Below, one piece after another: positions 25,481 to 35,031 of a DNA stretch of 64,000 nt. The notes beneath the pieces were generated by a model. The model saw only the letters and a program-made list of their open reading frames with translations, made no database searches and was not told where the DNA came from. The stretch comes from Flavobacterium sediminis (GTDB taxonomy: Bacteria > Bacteroidota > Bacteroidia > Flavobacteriales > Flavobacteriaceae): the NCBI RefSeq assembly GCF_003148385.1, contig NZ_CP029463.1, positions 124,001 through 188,000 on the forward strand, read 5' to 3'. The stretch's first letter is position 1. Every line of letters starts with the position of its first letter. A program made the translations under genes and the position numbers.

Positions 25481-28400
25481 TTAGTAATTTATATACAACC
25501 ACCCTTTAAGGTATAAGGAAGCATCTCCGAAAACATCAATACTGTAAAAGTAAGAGCCCACCGGTACTAAGTCTCCCGTTCCGTTTCTATGGCCGTCCCA
25601 ATCGTTTTGATAATTTACCGTATGGAACACCGCTACCCCATTCCTGTCAAAAACTTCAATCTTTGCTTGAGGATAATTGGTGATATTTTCAATTACCCAA
25701 GTATCGTTCTGACCGTCATTATTAGGCGATAAACCTAAAATAGGGGTAATATCAGGGTTTTGCTCAGCATCACAAGGATCAGCTATATGGTCCATATCCC
25801 TATCCGGTCCCGTAAAGCTAACGGTTGCATGTGCCTGGCTACTGTTACCGCTTGCATCTGTTAGGGTTAGTGTCACCATTTCAGCTTCGTCAAGTCCCGG
25901 ACAGTTAAAAGAACTCATATCCAAAGACATACTTACGATACCACAATTATCATAACTTCCGTTATCGATCATTTCAGGCGTAATAAAAGCACTCCCTGAA
26001 TTGTCTAATTGTACGGTAATATCTTGTGTTATCACTACCGGATCAATAGTGTCTTCAACCGTTACCAAAGCAGTAGTACTATCGCTATTGCCCACACCGT
26101 CAGTAACGGTCAGAACTACAGTGACCGGTGTCCCTATATCCGAGCAATCAAAAGAAGTTCTATCCAGTTGCCAAGAAGCAATAGTACAGTTATCGCTACT
26201 TCCGTTGTCGATCATTGCCGGTGTAAGGGTTGCATTGCCGGAAGCATCTAAAGAAACCGTAATATCCTGAGCAATAGCAACAGGACTTTCAACATCAGTC
26301 ACTGTTACTACTTGCGTACAAGTTGCCGTGTTCCCTGCTCCGTCCGTAGCTGTCCAGGTTACAGTAGTGGTTCCGATCGGAAAAGCCGTCGGTGCATCAT
26401 TGGTTACTGTTGGGGTACCGCAATTATCCGTGGCTGTAGCCGTTCCTATGGATGCTGTAGCCGTACATTGACCCGCAGCTGCATTGAGCGTAATCGCTCC
26501 CGGACATGTAATTACCGGATCTTCGGCATCGGTCACGGTTACTACTTGCGTACAAGTTGCCGTGTTCCCTGCTCCGTCCGTAGCCGTCCAGGTTACAGTA
26601 GTGGTTCCGATTGGAAAAGCCGTCGGTGCATCATTGGTTACTGTTGGGCTACCGCAATTATCCGTAGCTGTAGCGGTTCCTATGGATGCTGTAGCTGTAC
26701 ATTGACCCGCATTTGCATTGAGTGTGATCGCTCCCGGACACGTGATCACAGGGTCTTCGGCATCGGTCACGGTTACCAGTTGCGTACAAGTTGCCGTGTT
26801 CCCTGCTCCGTCCGTAGCTGTCCAAGTAACGGTAGTGGTTCCGATCGGAAAAGCCGTTGGTGCATCATTGGTTACTGTTGGGCTACCGCAATTATCCGTA
26901 GCTGTAGCGGTTCCTATGGATGCTGTAGCTGTACATTGACCCGCATTTGCATTGAGTGTGATCGCTCCCGGACATGTAATTACCGGATCTTCAGCATCGG
27001 TCACGGTTACTACTTGCGTACAAGTTGCCGTGTTCCCTGCTCCGTCCGTAGCTGTCCAGGTTACAGTAGTGGTTCCTATCGGAAAAGCCGTCGGTGCATC
27101 ATTGGTTACTGTTGGGGTACCGCAATTATCCGTGGCTGTAGCCGTTCCTATGGATGCTGTAGCCGTACATTGACCTGCAGCTGCATTGAGTGTAATTGCT
27201 CCCGGACATGTAATTACCGGATCTTCAACATCGGTCACTGTTACTACTTGCGTACAAGTTGCCGTGTTCCCTGCTCCGTCCGTAGCTGTCCAGGTTACAG
27301 TAGTGGTTCCGATCGGAAAAGCCGTCGGTGCATCATTGGTTACTGTTGGGGTACCACAATTATCCGTGGCTGTAGCGGTTCCTATGGATGCTGTAGCCGT
27401 ACATTGACCTGCAGCTGCATTGAGTGTAATCGCCCCCGGACATGTAATTACCGGATCTTCAGCATCGGTCACGGTTACTATCTGTGTACAGTTACTTATA
27501 TTCCCCTGCCCGTCATCTATGGTCCAGTTCACTGTTGTGTCCCCTATAGGATAAGTCCCTGATGCATTGTTCGTTCCTGTATAATCATTTACCGCTGAGG
27601 CTCCGCATGTAATGGTACCATTCGTCCAAACTGTCGAACTGTCCATATTATTCAAAGTACAATCATAACCGTTTCCGGTTGCATCAGCTGCGGTAAGGCT
27701 TCCGCTTGTTTCATCAAAATGATAATAAGCTATTAATCCGGTGCTTGTTTCAGGTATACAAGTATTCATTGAGCCTACAATCTCCGAATTACTTCTTAAG
27801 GTATCCCATATCCGGAATTCATCTATTTTTCCGTTAAAAACCTGCATCCCGTCACTTCGGCTACCTATCGTCATCCGATTGTTAGTTCCTAATGAACTTG
27901 AACCTCCTGAAATAGAAGGTGCAAGTGTTCCGTTTATCAGTACTTGAATAGCCTTTGTGGAAGCCACCCAGCGAAATGCAATATGTGTCCACTGATTTAG
28001 GGAAACTACTGTTTGCGTGTTTGTACTATAAACAGTAGAATTGTCTCGTACAAAAACATATACTACACCGGAGGAATTGATTAAGATCGTCATAAAATTG
28101 AATTGATCGTATTGTGCAAAAAACACACGTCTTGAAGATCCGTGAGACGACGGATTAACCCAGGTCTCTACTGTAAAATCAGTCGTTCCTATAGCAGCAA
28201 ATGCTGTAGGCAGCGTGGCTGACAGATAATCGTTTGTTCCGTCAAAGGCAATTGCATTACCCGAAACATCATAATCCGGAAGTACAACATTTGCCTGACA
28301 TTGCCCCGCATCGTTATTCACCGTCACATTCCCGGGACAGGCTAAGTTTATCAAATTATAATTTTCCGCTCGGTCATGGATTTGCGAAGCGGTTGCATGA

Positions 28401-28489
28401 GTACTCATAGCGGGATGGGATTTGGTTTGAGCAACTACCATTACCTCCATAAGTGACACAAGGGTATACAACAATATTTTAATTTTCAT
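25481..28489 (-). CDS. Large HYR/LamG adhesin with T9SS type B sorting domain
   Basis: A 1002-aa secreted surface protein starting at the ATG 28487-28489 (MKIKILLYTL). Signal peptide about 1-21. A LamG/concanavalin-like domain (about 85-290) is inserted inside the first HYR-like domain, whose halves are NLACPGNVTVNNDAGQC and YPIGDTTVNWTIDDGQGN. Five near-identical 78-residue HYR repeats follow (about 345-735; DPVITCPGAITLN to TQVVTVTDAE), then two Ig-like repeats (DITVSLDASGN; DITVQLDNSGS), a short Asp-rich DMDHIADPCDAEQNPD linker and a type B C-terminal domain (about 913-1002; LSPNNDGQNDTW to GWLYINY). Likely an adhesin displayed by the T9SS with the adjacent SprF-like partner. Confidence 0.92.
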   Translation of the reverse strand: MKIKILLYTLVSLMEVMVVAQTKSHPAMSTHATASQIHDRAENYNLINLACPGNVTVNNDAGQCQANVVLPDYDVSGNAIAFDGTNDYLSATLPTAFAAIGTTDFTVETWVNPSSHGSSRRVFFAQYDQFNFMTILINSSGVVYVFVRDNSTVYSTNTQTVVSLNQWTHIAFRWVASTKAIQVLINGTLAPSISGGSSSLGTNNRMTIGSRSDGMQVFNGKIDEFRIWDTLRSNSEIVGSMNTCIPETSTGLIAYYHFDETSGSLTAADATGNGYDCTLNNMDSSTVWTNGTITCGASAVNDYTGTNNASGTYPIGDTTVNWTIDDGQGNISNCTQIVTVTDAEDPVITCPGAITLNAAAGQCTATASIGTATATDNCGTPTVTNDAPTAFPIGTTTVTWTATDGAGNTATCTQVVTVTDVEDPVITCPGAITLNAAAGQCTATASIGTATATDNCGTPTVTNDAPTAFPIGTTTVTWTATDGAGNTATCTQVVTVTDAEDPVITCPGAITLNANAGQCTATASIGTATATDNCGSPTVTNDAPTAFPIGTTTVTWTATDGAGNTATCTQLVTVTDAEDPVITCPGAITLNANAGQCTATASIGTATATDNCGSPTVTNDAPTAFPIGTTTVTWTATDGAGNTATCTQVVTVTDAEDPVITCPGAITLNAAAGQCTATASIGTATATDNCGTPTVTNDAPTAFPIGTTTVTWTATDGAGNTATCTQVVTVTDVESPVAIAQDITVSLDASGNATLTPAMIDNGSSDNCTIASWQLDRTSFDCSDIGTPVTVVLTVTDGVGNSDSTTALVTVEDTIDPVVITQDITVQLDNSGSAFITPEMIDNGSYDNCGIVSMSLDMSSFNCPGLDEAEMVTLTLTDASGNSSQAHATVSFTGPDRDMDHIADPCDAEQNPDITPILGLSPNNDGQNDTWVIENITNYPQAKIEVFDRNGVAVFHTVNYQNDWDGHRNGTGDLVPVGSYFYSIDVFGDASLYLKGWLYINY
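26288..27457 (-). repeat. Five tandem 234-bp repeats encoding HYR domains
   Basis: Exact 234-bp periodicity, five copies (boundaries at 27457, 27223, 26989, 26755, 26521, 26288), each 78 codons. Copies differ at few positions, some shared between pairs (NANAGQC in copies 3 and 4), showing recent duplication or gene conversion. Such arrays can change copy number by recombination. Confidence 0.93.
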
Positions 28490-28966
28490 GATTGGTTTTA
28501 AGTTTATCAATTAGTCTCATAATAAAATTTAAGTACGACTATTCCTTATCAGGTAATCTGCGGAATGGCCTTACTTTTCAAAAAACGTCAGACGTTAAAA
28601 GGAGCTGTTCTCTCGTAAAAGAGTTCCTATTCGGATCGTCCTACGGATCAAAAAACACCCCGAGCCGGTTGGCGGACTGCTCTTAACTCAACTTCGTGTT
28701 GCCACCTTATAAGTACAGGCAGGTCATACAGGATACTACGCAAACTATTTCTCATCATAAATAGGATTTAATTTCAACTACAAGATTAAGACAATCAGGA
28801 ATGCTAAAACATACGTGGAACGTGCAAATATTACGTAGGGTACTTAGTTAATTGTAACTTGAAAAATCCGGAAAAAATACATTCTCCATTTTTGCTATAA
28901 CTTTTGTGGCAAAATTTTTGTTTGGAAAAAATGTGAAAATATTTCGTTCAAAAAATTTGTCAAATT
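28490..28966. other. Long intergenic region between the adhesin and HTH genes
   Basis: 477 bp separate the divergent genes. The part at about 28560-28740 is richer in GC than its surroundings and contains short inverted repeats (aacgtctgacgtt followed by T on the minus strand at about 28582-28596). It may be a structured leader of the adhesin mRNA. No known riboswitch or promoter was recognised. Confidence 0.4.
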
Positions 28967-29479
28967 ATGAAAGATAGATCAAGCTTAAGCGGAACATTAG
29001 GGTTATCCCAACATGAGATAGCTTTGCTTTTAGGGATCAGCAGAAGTCAATGGTCAATGTTTGTGAGCGGAAAACGTAATTTACCTTTAACTGCTAAAAA
29101 AAAGCTTATGGCTATTCTTATTTATCTGCAACAGCTAAAAGAGAAGGATATCTTCAATACCAAAAAATTATTGCAGACAGATCAAAGGAAGAATGGAGAA
29201 TTAGTATTACAGCGAAAGTTAGAGAGACTAAGATACGAACAACTGCTTCTGGAAAAGAAAATAGCGGTATCGGAACAAAAACGGGCTAAAAATCTGGCTG
29301 CTTTGCACGTTATCCGATTTTTAGAAATGCAGAAAAAGGATCCTGCCTCTTTATTAAAGAATATTCGGGACAAAGTGGAACGCAATCTGGCAACAGAAAA
29401 TATCCGACGACTTGATCGCTTGCGGCTTAGATTGGAAGCAGTGATAACGTTGCAGAATATTATTCAGGGGAAGATGTAA
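28967..29479 (+). CDS. Helix-turn-helix (XRE-like) protein with coiled coil
   Basis: A 170-aa protein. The N-terminus has an XRE-type HTH (about 10-45: LGLSQHEIALLLGISRSQWSMFVSGKRNLP). The rest is charged and helical, with a probable coiled coil (about 70-110, RKLERLRYEQLLLEKKIAVSEQKR). It is divergent from the adhesin operon across 477 bp, so control of that operon is a fair guess from position only. It ends before a strong terminator and is monocistronic. Confidence 0.82.
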   Translation: MKDRSSLSGTLGLSQHEIALLLGISRSQWSMFVSGKRNLPLTAKKKLMAILIYLQQLKEKDIFNTKKLLQTDQRKNGELVLQRKLERLRYEQLLLEKKIAVSEQKRAKNLAALHVIRFLEMQKKDPASLLKNIRDKVERNLATENIRRLDRLRLRLEAVITLQNIIQGKM

Positions 29480-29515
29480 TAAAACCGTTTGCTGAATTAA
29501 TGAGTATACTATATC

Positions 29516-29546
29516 AAAAAGTCCCGGAAGTTTCCGGGACTTTTTT
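29516..29546 (+). terminator. Terminator after the HTH gene
   Basis: Stem gtcccgga / tccgggac (29521-29528, 29533-29540) with flanking A- and T-runs; it can act in both directions. Confidence 0.85.
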
Positions 29547-29610
29547 AACTTAACCAAATACATGACTTTTCAATAAAAAAATCTGATCGTTTTATACTGT
29601 ATACAGTTCG

Positions 29611-30825
29611 TTACATCGCATTAGCGCAATCCATCAATTGTCCGTAAGGCATTTGTCCGTGTATGATTCCGCCAAATTGAGAACTTCCGTAACCGCTTCC
29701 GTTGTATTCCTGTTTGATCAAAAATCCTTGTAACATACAATCTTTGTTTTTGTTCTTTTCGGTAAAGGATCCTTTTATCCAACGGTATAAAATATGCCCT
29801 GTATATTTATTCTTAACAATAGACCAGTCGCTAGATTCTATGTTCAGTTTTAACAATTGAGCACCGTCTCTAGCTATTGTTTCTTTTACTTTGGCTATGG
29901 CAAAGTTTTTCAACTCGCTATTTCCATTCATGGTTCCGGCTTTAGGCATTTTTATACTCGCCATACTTGCTTTTGCGGCTTTGTCGTAATTGGCTTTTAA
30001 AGTAGCTTCAAACTCTTTTACAATCGGTTTGGCTTTTTCTAACCATTCCAAATGAAATTGTTGGTCACCTTTTCCCACGATATTCATAATGGTAATATCG
30101 TCTTGATCCATATACGAAGGAACATTAAAAGCATGTCCTCCTTGATGCGAACCTGCATAGATGACAAATACATCTTCTGCTATCAGCATTCCTCTGGTTA
30201 AAACCGGCATTCCGGTTCCTAATTCCATAGTTTGAGATCTGTCAGCTCCTATTTTGGTAACATAAGAACCTGAAACCAATTCGTACCCGATATAACCATC
30301 CGGCGACATCATTTCTAATTCGGGAGTGGTCAAAAATCGCAGCCAGGCATACTCTGTATCTTGCTTAGGCAAAATATCGACATTATCTCCCCTATCGGTC
30401 ATTTGTCGTCGTAATTTAACCTGGTCTACCGCATAGCTGTTAACTCCTGAAGACATCCCGAATGTATAGGAAAGATACAAGAAGCCTTCATCAGAATCAG
30501 CAGTATTAACGATAGCGTTTGACTTAGATTCTTTTGCTTTTTTCTCCAGGTATTTCTGATAGTACAAATCTTGCTTTGCTTGATCATTCGGATACTTTTT
30601 CTCTAATTCTTTTTTAAATTCTTCATCTGAATATTCTGCAGTAGAACGCTCTGCCATTCCTGCATTTGAAGACGAATCAGAACCGGACGAAGATGTTGTA
30701 GTATCCGCTGAATTTATTTTTTTCTCAACGGCTTTTTTTGCCTTGTCTTTTAACATCTTTCCAAATTGTGCCTGACCGGTCAATGAAGCAAGAGAAAAAA
30801 ATAAAATGCTATAAAAAACTTTCAT
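29611..30825 (-). CDS. Hypothetical secreted protein, 404 aa
   Basis: Not recognised. Signal peptide 1-19 (ending LTGQAQ), then FGKMLKDKAKKAVEKKI, a Ser/Asp-rich linker (about 38-62) and a charged helical region. The body (about 105-404) has mixed strands and a late C-terminal YGSSQFGGIIHGQMPYGQLMDCANAM. No sorting domain is present, so it is likely periplasmic or outer-membrane associated. It is 15 bp downstream of a lipoprotein gene on the same strand and probably co-transcribed. Confidence 0.75.
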   Translation of the reverse strand: MKVFYSILFFSLASLTGQAQFGKMLKDKAKKAVEKKINSADTTTSSSGSDSSSNAGMAERSTAEYSDEEFKKELEKKYPNDQAKQDLYYQKYLEKKAKESKSNAIVNTADSDEGFLYLSYTFGMSSGVNSYAVDQVKLRRQMTDRGDNVDILPKQDTEYAWLRFLTTPELEMMSPDGYIGYELVSGSYVTKIGADRSQTMELGTGMPVLTRGMLIAEDVFVIYAGSHQGGHAFNVPSYMDQDDITIMNIVGKGDQQFHLEWLEKAKPIVKEFEATLKANYDKAAKASMASIKMPKAGTMNGNSELKNFAIAKVKETIARDGAQLLKLNIESSDWSIVKNKYTGHILYRWIKGSFTEKNKNKDCMLQGFLIKQEYNGSGYGSSQFGGIIHGQMPYGQLMDCANAM

Positions 30826-30840
30826 TTTTAAGGTTTTAAA

Positions 30841-31368
30841 TTAGTCTATCGGACTAAATGTAAGATTTCCGTTGTAATACATTTCAAAAGGAAGCGCCGG
30901 AGTATCTGTTGATTCTCCTGAAACGTTAATTGTAGCACTATCACCATTTTTAGCAATAGATAGACTAAATGTATCTAACACATAGTTTTCCGGAGCCGGA
31001 GCTCTACCATTACCTAAATTGTCAAAATCATATAATGGAAAAAAAACAATATATACATCATCTGTTTGTGTGTAATTTCCGGAAAAATCTTGCGTCGGAT
31101 GACTATCCATTTCTATTACAGCTAAACTACCTTGACCTGTAAACTCGTCATTTACCTCATCATAAGTAATTCCTTCCGAATAAATAAATAGTATAGATTC
31201 ATAAGTACCATCATTATTTGTGTCAGTATAGTATAGACTAGTTTTTAAACTATAGCTTTCATCGTTAAGCTTAGCGTAGTTTTCTTTAGTGTTATCATCA
31301 TCCTTATTACAAGAAGTAAACGATAGACTTGATAAAATTAAGAATGCGAATAGAATTACTTTTTTCAT
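30841..31368 (-). CDS. Hypothetical lipoprotein, 175 aa
   Basis: A predicted lipoprotein: MKKVILFAFLILSSLSFTSC with lipidated C20, then an acidic KDDDNTKE segment of the kind linked to surface export of Bacteroidetes lipoproteins. The mature part is a probable beta-sandwich with an Asp-rich loop (YTDTNNDGTYESILF) that could bind calcium. No family recognised. It lies between a T9SS cargo gene (17 bp upstream) and another secreted protein gene. Confidence 0.75.
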   Translation of the reverse strand: MKKVILFAFLILSSLSFTSCNKDDDNTKENYAKLNDESYSLKTSLYYTDTNNDGTYESILFIYSEGITYDEVNDEFTGQGSLAVIEMDSHPTQDFSGNYTQTDDVYIVFFPLYDFDNLGNGRAPAPENYVLDTFSLSIAKNGDSATINVSGESTDTPALPFEMYYNGNLTFSPID

Positions 31369-31385
31369 GTTATGATATTTAAAAT

Positions 31386-34157
31386 TTATTTTTTAATGAT
31401 TTTTTGAACACCTACCCCGTTTTCTGAGTAAATTTTAACCAAATAAAGCCCTGCATTTAAAGAAGATATATTTACTTGAGTTTGATTCGTTTCCATAACT
31501 TTTGCTCCTGTTAAGTTATAAACCTCAACTTTTTCGATTGCCTCATTAGCATCTATTGTAAAGAGATCTGTTACCGGATTAGGATACAGTTTGAAATCGT
31601 TTGTAGAAAAACTTGAACTACTTAATGTTGCATTGTATTCATAAGCACCTAAATCAATTGTGGTGTTTACAATTCTTGGGTTTCCTGAAGCATCTAACGT
31701 TCCGAATAAACCTGAGTTATAAAATGAATTAGTTCCTTGATCTATAACTGCTGTAGAAGTTGACGTAGGTTTATATTCAGCATCTAAATTAGGATTTGCT
31801 GTACTGATATTAAAAGCATCTGCATCAATATTAGATGTATAAGGATAAATTGTAGGTGCAATACAATTATCAATATCTAAATCTCCGTAAATACCTTCTG
31901 AAATTTTAGAATTATCAAAAACATTATCACTAACTATAGATGAATTGTAGTAATTATTATAAAAAATAGAGTTATAAACATCTACAACATTTTCCAATGA
32001 ACCAGATGAACTGATATTGATTAAATGTTTAATTGTTGATGTTGAATAATCATTAGTGTTGTTTACAAATGTTGAATTTACAATTGTTGTGTTCATATTT
32101 GAAGTTCCTGTTTCTCTGAACCAAATAGCTCCAAAGTCAGAATTAAACTGATTATCACTAAACTCAAAATTCACAAAATTAAAATCGATAGGCGTATTAC
32201 TACTTGAACTTTGGAACAAACAAATTCCGTTATTAACTAAATTGTCTTTGATGGCAACATTAATAAACTCAATAGTATCCGTAAAATACCTGTAATCCAT
32301 TAATAAACCACTCGCAGCATAATTGTTTCTAATGATACTGTTTTTTAGCGTAAAATATGATGTGTTGCCTGTTACTGAGAAATAAATAATAGGATTACTA
32401 CCACTAGGTTTATGAGCGTTTTCAAAAATAAAACCATCAATGGTTACTGAATTTGTATTAACCATCATTAATTGTGCTAAATTATCAGCCTTGTTTGAAG
32501 AAAAATCTCCTACAATATCATCGCCATTAACATCCCCTGAAATAATGGTAGCATTTGTCGTGTAAATCAACGACATATCTCTGTCATTTTCATCAGTTTC
32601 CGTACCATCAAAACCTCCGAAAATTTGAACAGAATCATCAGTTACCGTGAACCCTCCGGCTGTTGGGTAATACGTTCCTGCTTTTACAAATACTTTTCCT
32701 CCAGGTGTTAGACTCATAGAGTTTAAAGCATCATATAAAGAGTTATAAGCATCTGCCCAGCTTGTTCCATCATTATTACCTGTTGCACTTGCATCTACAA
32801 AAATATCTCCTGCCGGGGTTGGTGTTGATGAATTCGCAATATCTCCAGGTCCGTGAAACATCGCTGTATTTGAATGTTGAATAGCTCCTAAACCAATGAT
32901 CGTTCCGCTAGAATACGTTCTTCCGTTTTGGAAACAATCGGTCGCTGGATAATTAGTTAAATCATAACCTGCTCCCATAGTTCCGTTTTGACGATAGGCT
33001 GCTAAGGGTTCAAAATTTCCTGCAGTAATATCTACAAAAGGACTTGTAGATAAATAAACAGAGTTTGGCACATCATAAACGGGTAATGAAAAATCTCTGG
33101 CATTTGTATTACCTGCAACAATCCCAGCAGTTGAATAAGATGTACTACCCACATACTCATTTGTTCCGATGTTATTGTAATACATGTTATTATACCAAAA
33201 ACCTTGAACATTCCCGTTTACTCGCTCTAAGCGAATACAACTTGCAACAGAGCCGCCTGTTACGCCATTGCCTTCTTGATTTAACGCCAATGTATTATTA
33301 GAAAATCTAACTTTTAAAGTATGATAATTAACAGAAATTAAACGCGCCACACTACCTGAATAACCTGCATTTTCTACTTTATTAGCAATAAACAAGTTAT
33401 TAGCAATGAAAATTTCATCGTCATCTTGAAGCGTTCTATATTCAAAAGCATACCCAACTTGCGACACATTTTCATCTACAATACTATTGAGCAAAGAAAA
33501 AGTTTTAATTGGACTTGAACTACTTCCTCCAAATATATTAGCCCAAATATCAAAAGCTGGTCTTGTAGACGCATAATTTCTAGAAAAACGACAATTTATA
33601 AGTGTTATTTCATTTTGCGTATAGTTAGCTGAACTTGGGTGACTGTACAAAGCGCTTCCGCCGTAAGCCTTCACAAAATTGATACGATCAATAACAATGC
33701 TCTCATTTACATGATTTAAAGTTGCACCACCAAGAGTTGTTGGTTCAATTTGTAAAATACGTGTTGCATTATCACTTTTATTAGCCGAACTAGCACTTGG
33801 CACTTCATTTAAATCATCTCCGTTGATATCTCCGGATAAATACACCGGATGTAACCAAGGGTCAACATTACGATCAGCTTTTGTGTTTTCTGTTCCCACA
33901 AAACCACCGTAGATATTAACTCCATACTGATTTAAAAAAGGTGTAGTAGCATTAATTGGTTTATAAGTTCCTTCGGCTACCCAAATTTCAGCACCGGCAA
34001 TATTTGTATTGGTTAACGCATCGTGCAAAGAGTTGTAGGCATTAGCCCAACTGGTTCCGTCATTGTTTCCGGTAGCATCGGTATCAACATACACTACGGT
34101 TTGCGCCTTTAGACTAAAAACGAATAAACTAAGCGCTAAAAGTAAAATTTTCTTCAT
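31386..34157 (-). CDS. T9SS type A cargo with two parallel beta-helix modules
   Basis: A 923-aa secreted protein. Signal peptide 1-18. Two tandem modules each begin with the polymorphic outer membrane/pectate-lyase-like header: VYVDTDATGNNDGTSWANAY (about 22) and FVDASATGNNDGTSWADAYN (about 450), followed by repeated short strands (INGDD, NNTN turns) of a right-handed beta-helix. The last about 72 residues (KLYPNPVTDLFTID to GVGVQKIIKK) are a type A T9SS sorting domain. It may bind or cleave polysaccharide; no catalytic residues can be assigned. It sits downstream of a LytTR two-component pair. Confidence 0.88.
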   Translation of the reverse strand: MKKILLLALSLFVFSLKAQTVVYVDTDATGNNDGTSWANAYNSLHDALTNTNIAGAEIWVAEGTYKPINATTPFLNQYGVNIYGGFVGTENTKADRNVDPWLHPVYLSGDINGDDLNEVPSASSANKSDNATRILQIEPTTLGGATLNHVNESIVIDRINFVKAYGGSALYSHPSSANYTQNEITLINCRFSRNYASTRPAFDIWANIFGGSSSSPIKTFSLLNSIVDENVSQVGYAFEYRTLQDDDEIFIANNLFIANKVENAGYSGSVARLISVNYHTLKVRFSNNTLALNQEGNGVTGGSVASCIRLERVNGNVQGFWYNNMYYNNIGTNEYVGSTSYSTAGIVAGNTNARDFSLPVYDVPNSVYLSTSPFVDITAGNFEPLAAYRQNGTMGAGYDLTNYPATDCFQNGRTYSSGTIIGLGAIQHSNTAMFHGPGDIANSSTPTPAGDIFVDASATGNNDGTSWADAYNSLYDALNSMSLTPGGKVFVKAGTYYPTAGGFTVTDDSVQIFGGFDGTETDENDRDMSLIYTTNATIISGDVNGDDIVGDFSSNKADNLAQLMMVNTNSVTIDGFIFENAHKPSGSNPIIYFSVTGNTSYFTLKNSIIRNNYAASGLLMDYRYFTDTIEFINVAIKDNLVNNGICLFQSSSSNTPIDFNFVNFEFSDNQFNSDFGAIWFRETGTSNMNTTIVNSTFVNNTNDYSTSTIKHLINISSSGSLENVVDVYNSIFYNNYYNSSIVSDNVFDNSKISEGIYGDLDIDNCIAPTIYPYTSNIDADAFNISTANPNLDAEYKPTSTSTAVIDQGTNSFYNSGLFGTLDASGNPRIVNTTIDLGAYEYNATLSSSSFSTNDFKLYPNPVTDLFTIDANEAIEKVEVYNLTGAKVMETNQTQVNISSLNAGLYLVKIYSENGVGVQKIIKK

Positions 34158-34274
34158 TTGTGTTTCTTTTTATTACAACAACAAAGAAAATTCATTACGT
34201 AAAGTCAGCATTTTGTTATCTTATAAAGACTGCTGATTTACTTCTGAAACTGCTCGTTTTATTGCTAAAGGATT

Positions 34275-35030
34275 TTACCAAAAAGTATCTTTGATAACTG
34301 CCATAAATTCGTCTTTTTTAGATTTAGCGATCGGTATTGTTTTTTTGTTCTCGAGGATCAGGTAATCACCGTCGCTCTTAACAAGTTCTTTAACGTACAT
34401 CAGGTTGACCAGAAAGCTTCGGTGGCATTTAAAAAAGATAGGTTTATTCTCTAATTGGTCACTAAAGAACTTCAAAGGTTTGCTGACCAGTTTGGTCTCA
34501 TCGGTTTTTAAATGCACTTTGGTATACATGCCGTCTGCTTCAAAATATACAATATCGTCTAAGTTCATGAACAGGATTCCTTTGGGTACATCGAGTGCTA
34601 TTTTAGTAACCGCAATTTGTTCTAAAGCTTCTTTTAAACTTTCAAGCTTCGTGCCTAGCTCATTTTTTTCAATTTCGGCAATAGCTTTTTGGGTAGCTTT
34701 AATAAGCTCCTGCTCATCAATAGGCTTCAACAAATAATCCAAAGCATTCAGCTTGAACGCATCAACTGCATATTGATGATACGCTGTGGTAAAGATGATC
34801 TTAAAGTTCATTGCTTCAGTATCAAAATAATTGATGATCTCTAAACCGCTTTCGCCGGGCATCTGAATATCGAGATACACTATATCTATCTTTTCTTTTT
34901 TCAAAAGAGCAACTCCTTCTTCTAAATTGGACGCTTCAAAAAAAGAATCAAACTGCGCAAAGTTCTCTTTTACAAAGGTTTTTATTAAGCTTCTCGCGCT
35001 CTTCTCGTCATCTATTATAATGCAATTCAT
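34275..35030 (-). CDS. LytTR family response regulator
   Basis: A 251-aa two-component response regulator. The receiver domain (1-120) has the acidic pair D7/D8, phosphoacceptor D54 (VYLDIQMPG) and K in LLKPID. The LytTR DNA-binding domain follows (about 145-248, with YFEADGMYTKVHL and CHRSFLVNL). It starts one base after the histidine kinase stop, so the two form a translationally coupled pair. Targets are unknown; the T9SS beta-helix gene 117 bp downstream is one candidate. Confidence 0.95.
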   Translation of the reverse strand: MNCIIIDDEKSARSLIKTFVKENFAQFDSFFEASNLEEGVALLKKEKIDIVYLDIQMPGESGLEIINYFDTEAMNFKIIFTTAYHQYAVDAFKLNALDYLLKPIDEQELIKATQKAIAEIEKNELGTKLESLKEALEQIAVTKIALDVPKGILFMNLDDIVYFEADGMYTKVHLKTDETKLVSKPLKFFSDQLENKPIFFKCHRSFLVNLMYVKELVKSDGDYLILENKKTIPIAKSKKDEFMAVIKDTFW

Positions 35031-35031
35031 T

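Noticed and set aside
26288..27457. CRISPR-like periodic array
   Set aside because: The units are 234 bp coding repeats without spacers.
26312..27562. Long plus-strand open frame (416 codons) and four repeated 73-codon frames over the adhesin repeats
   Set aside because: They are antisense shadows created by the 234-bp tandem repeats; the products are Cys/Arg/Ser-rich with no domain and the minus frame has clear HYR domains.
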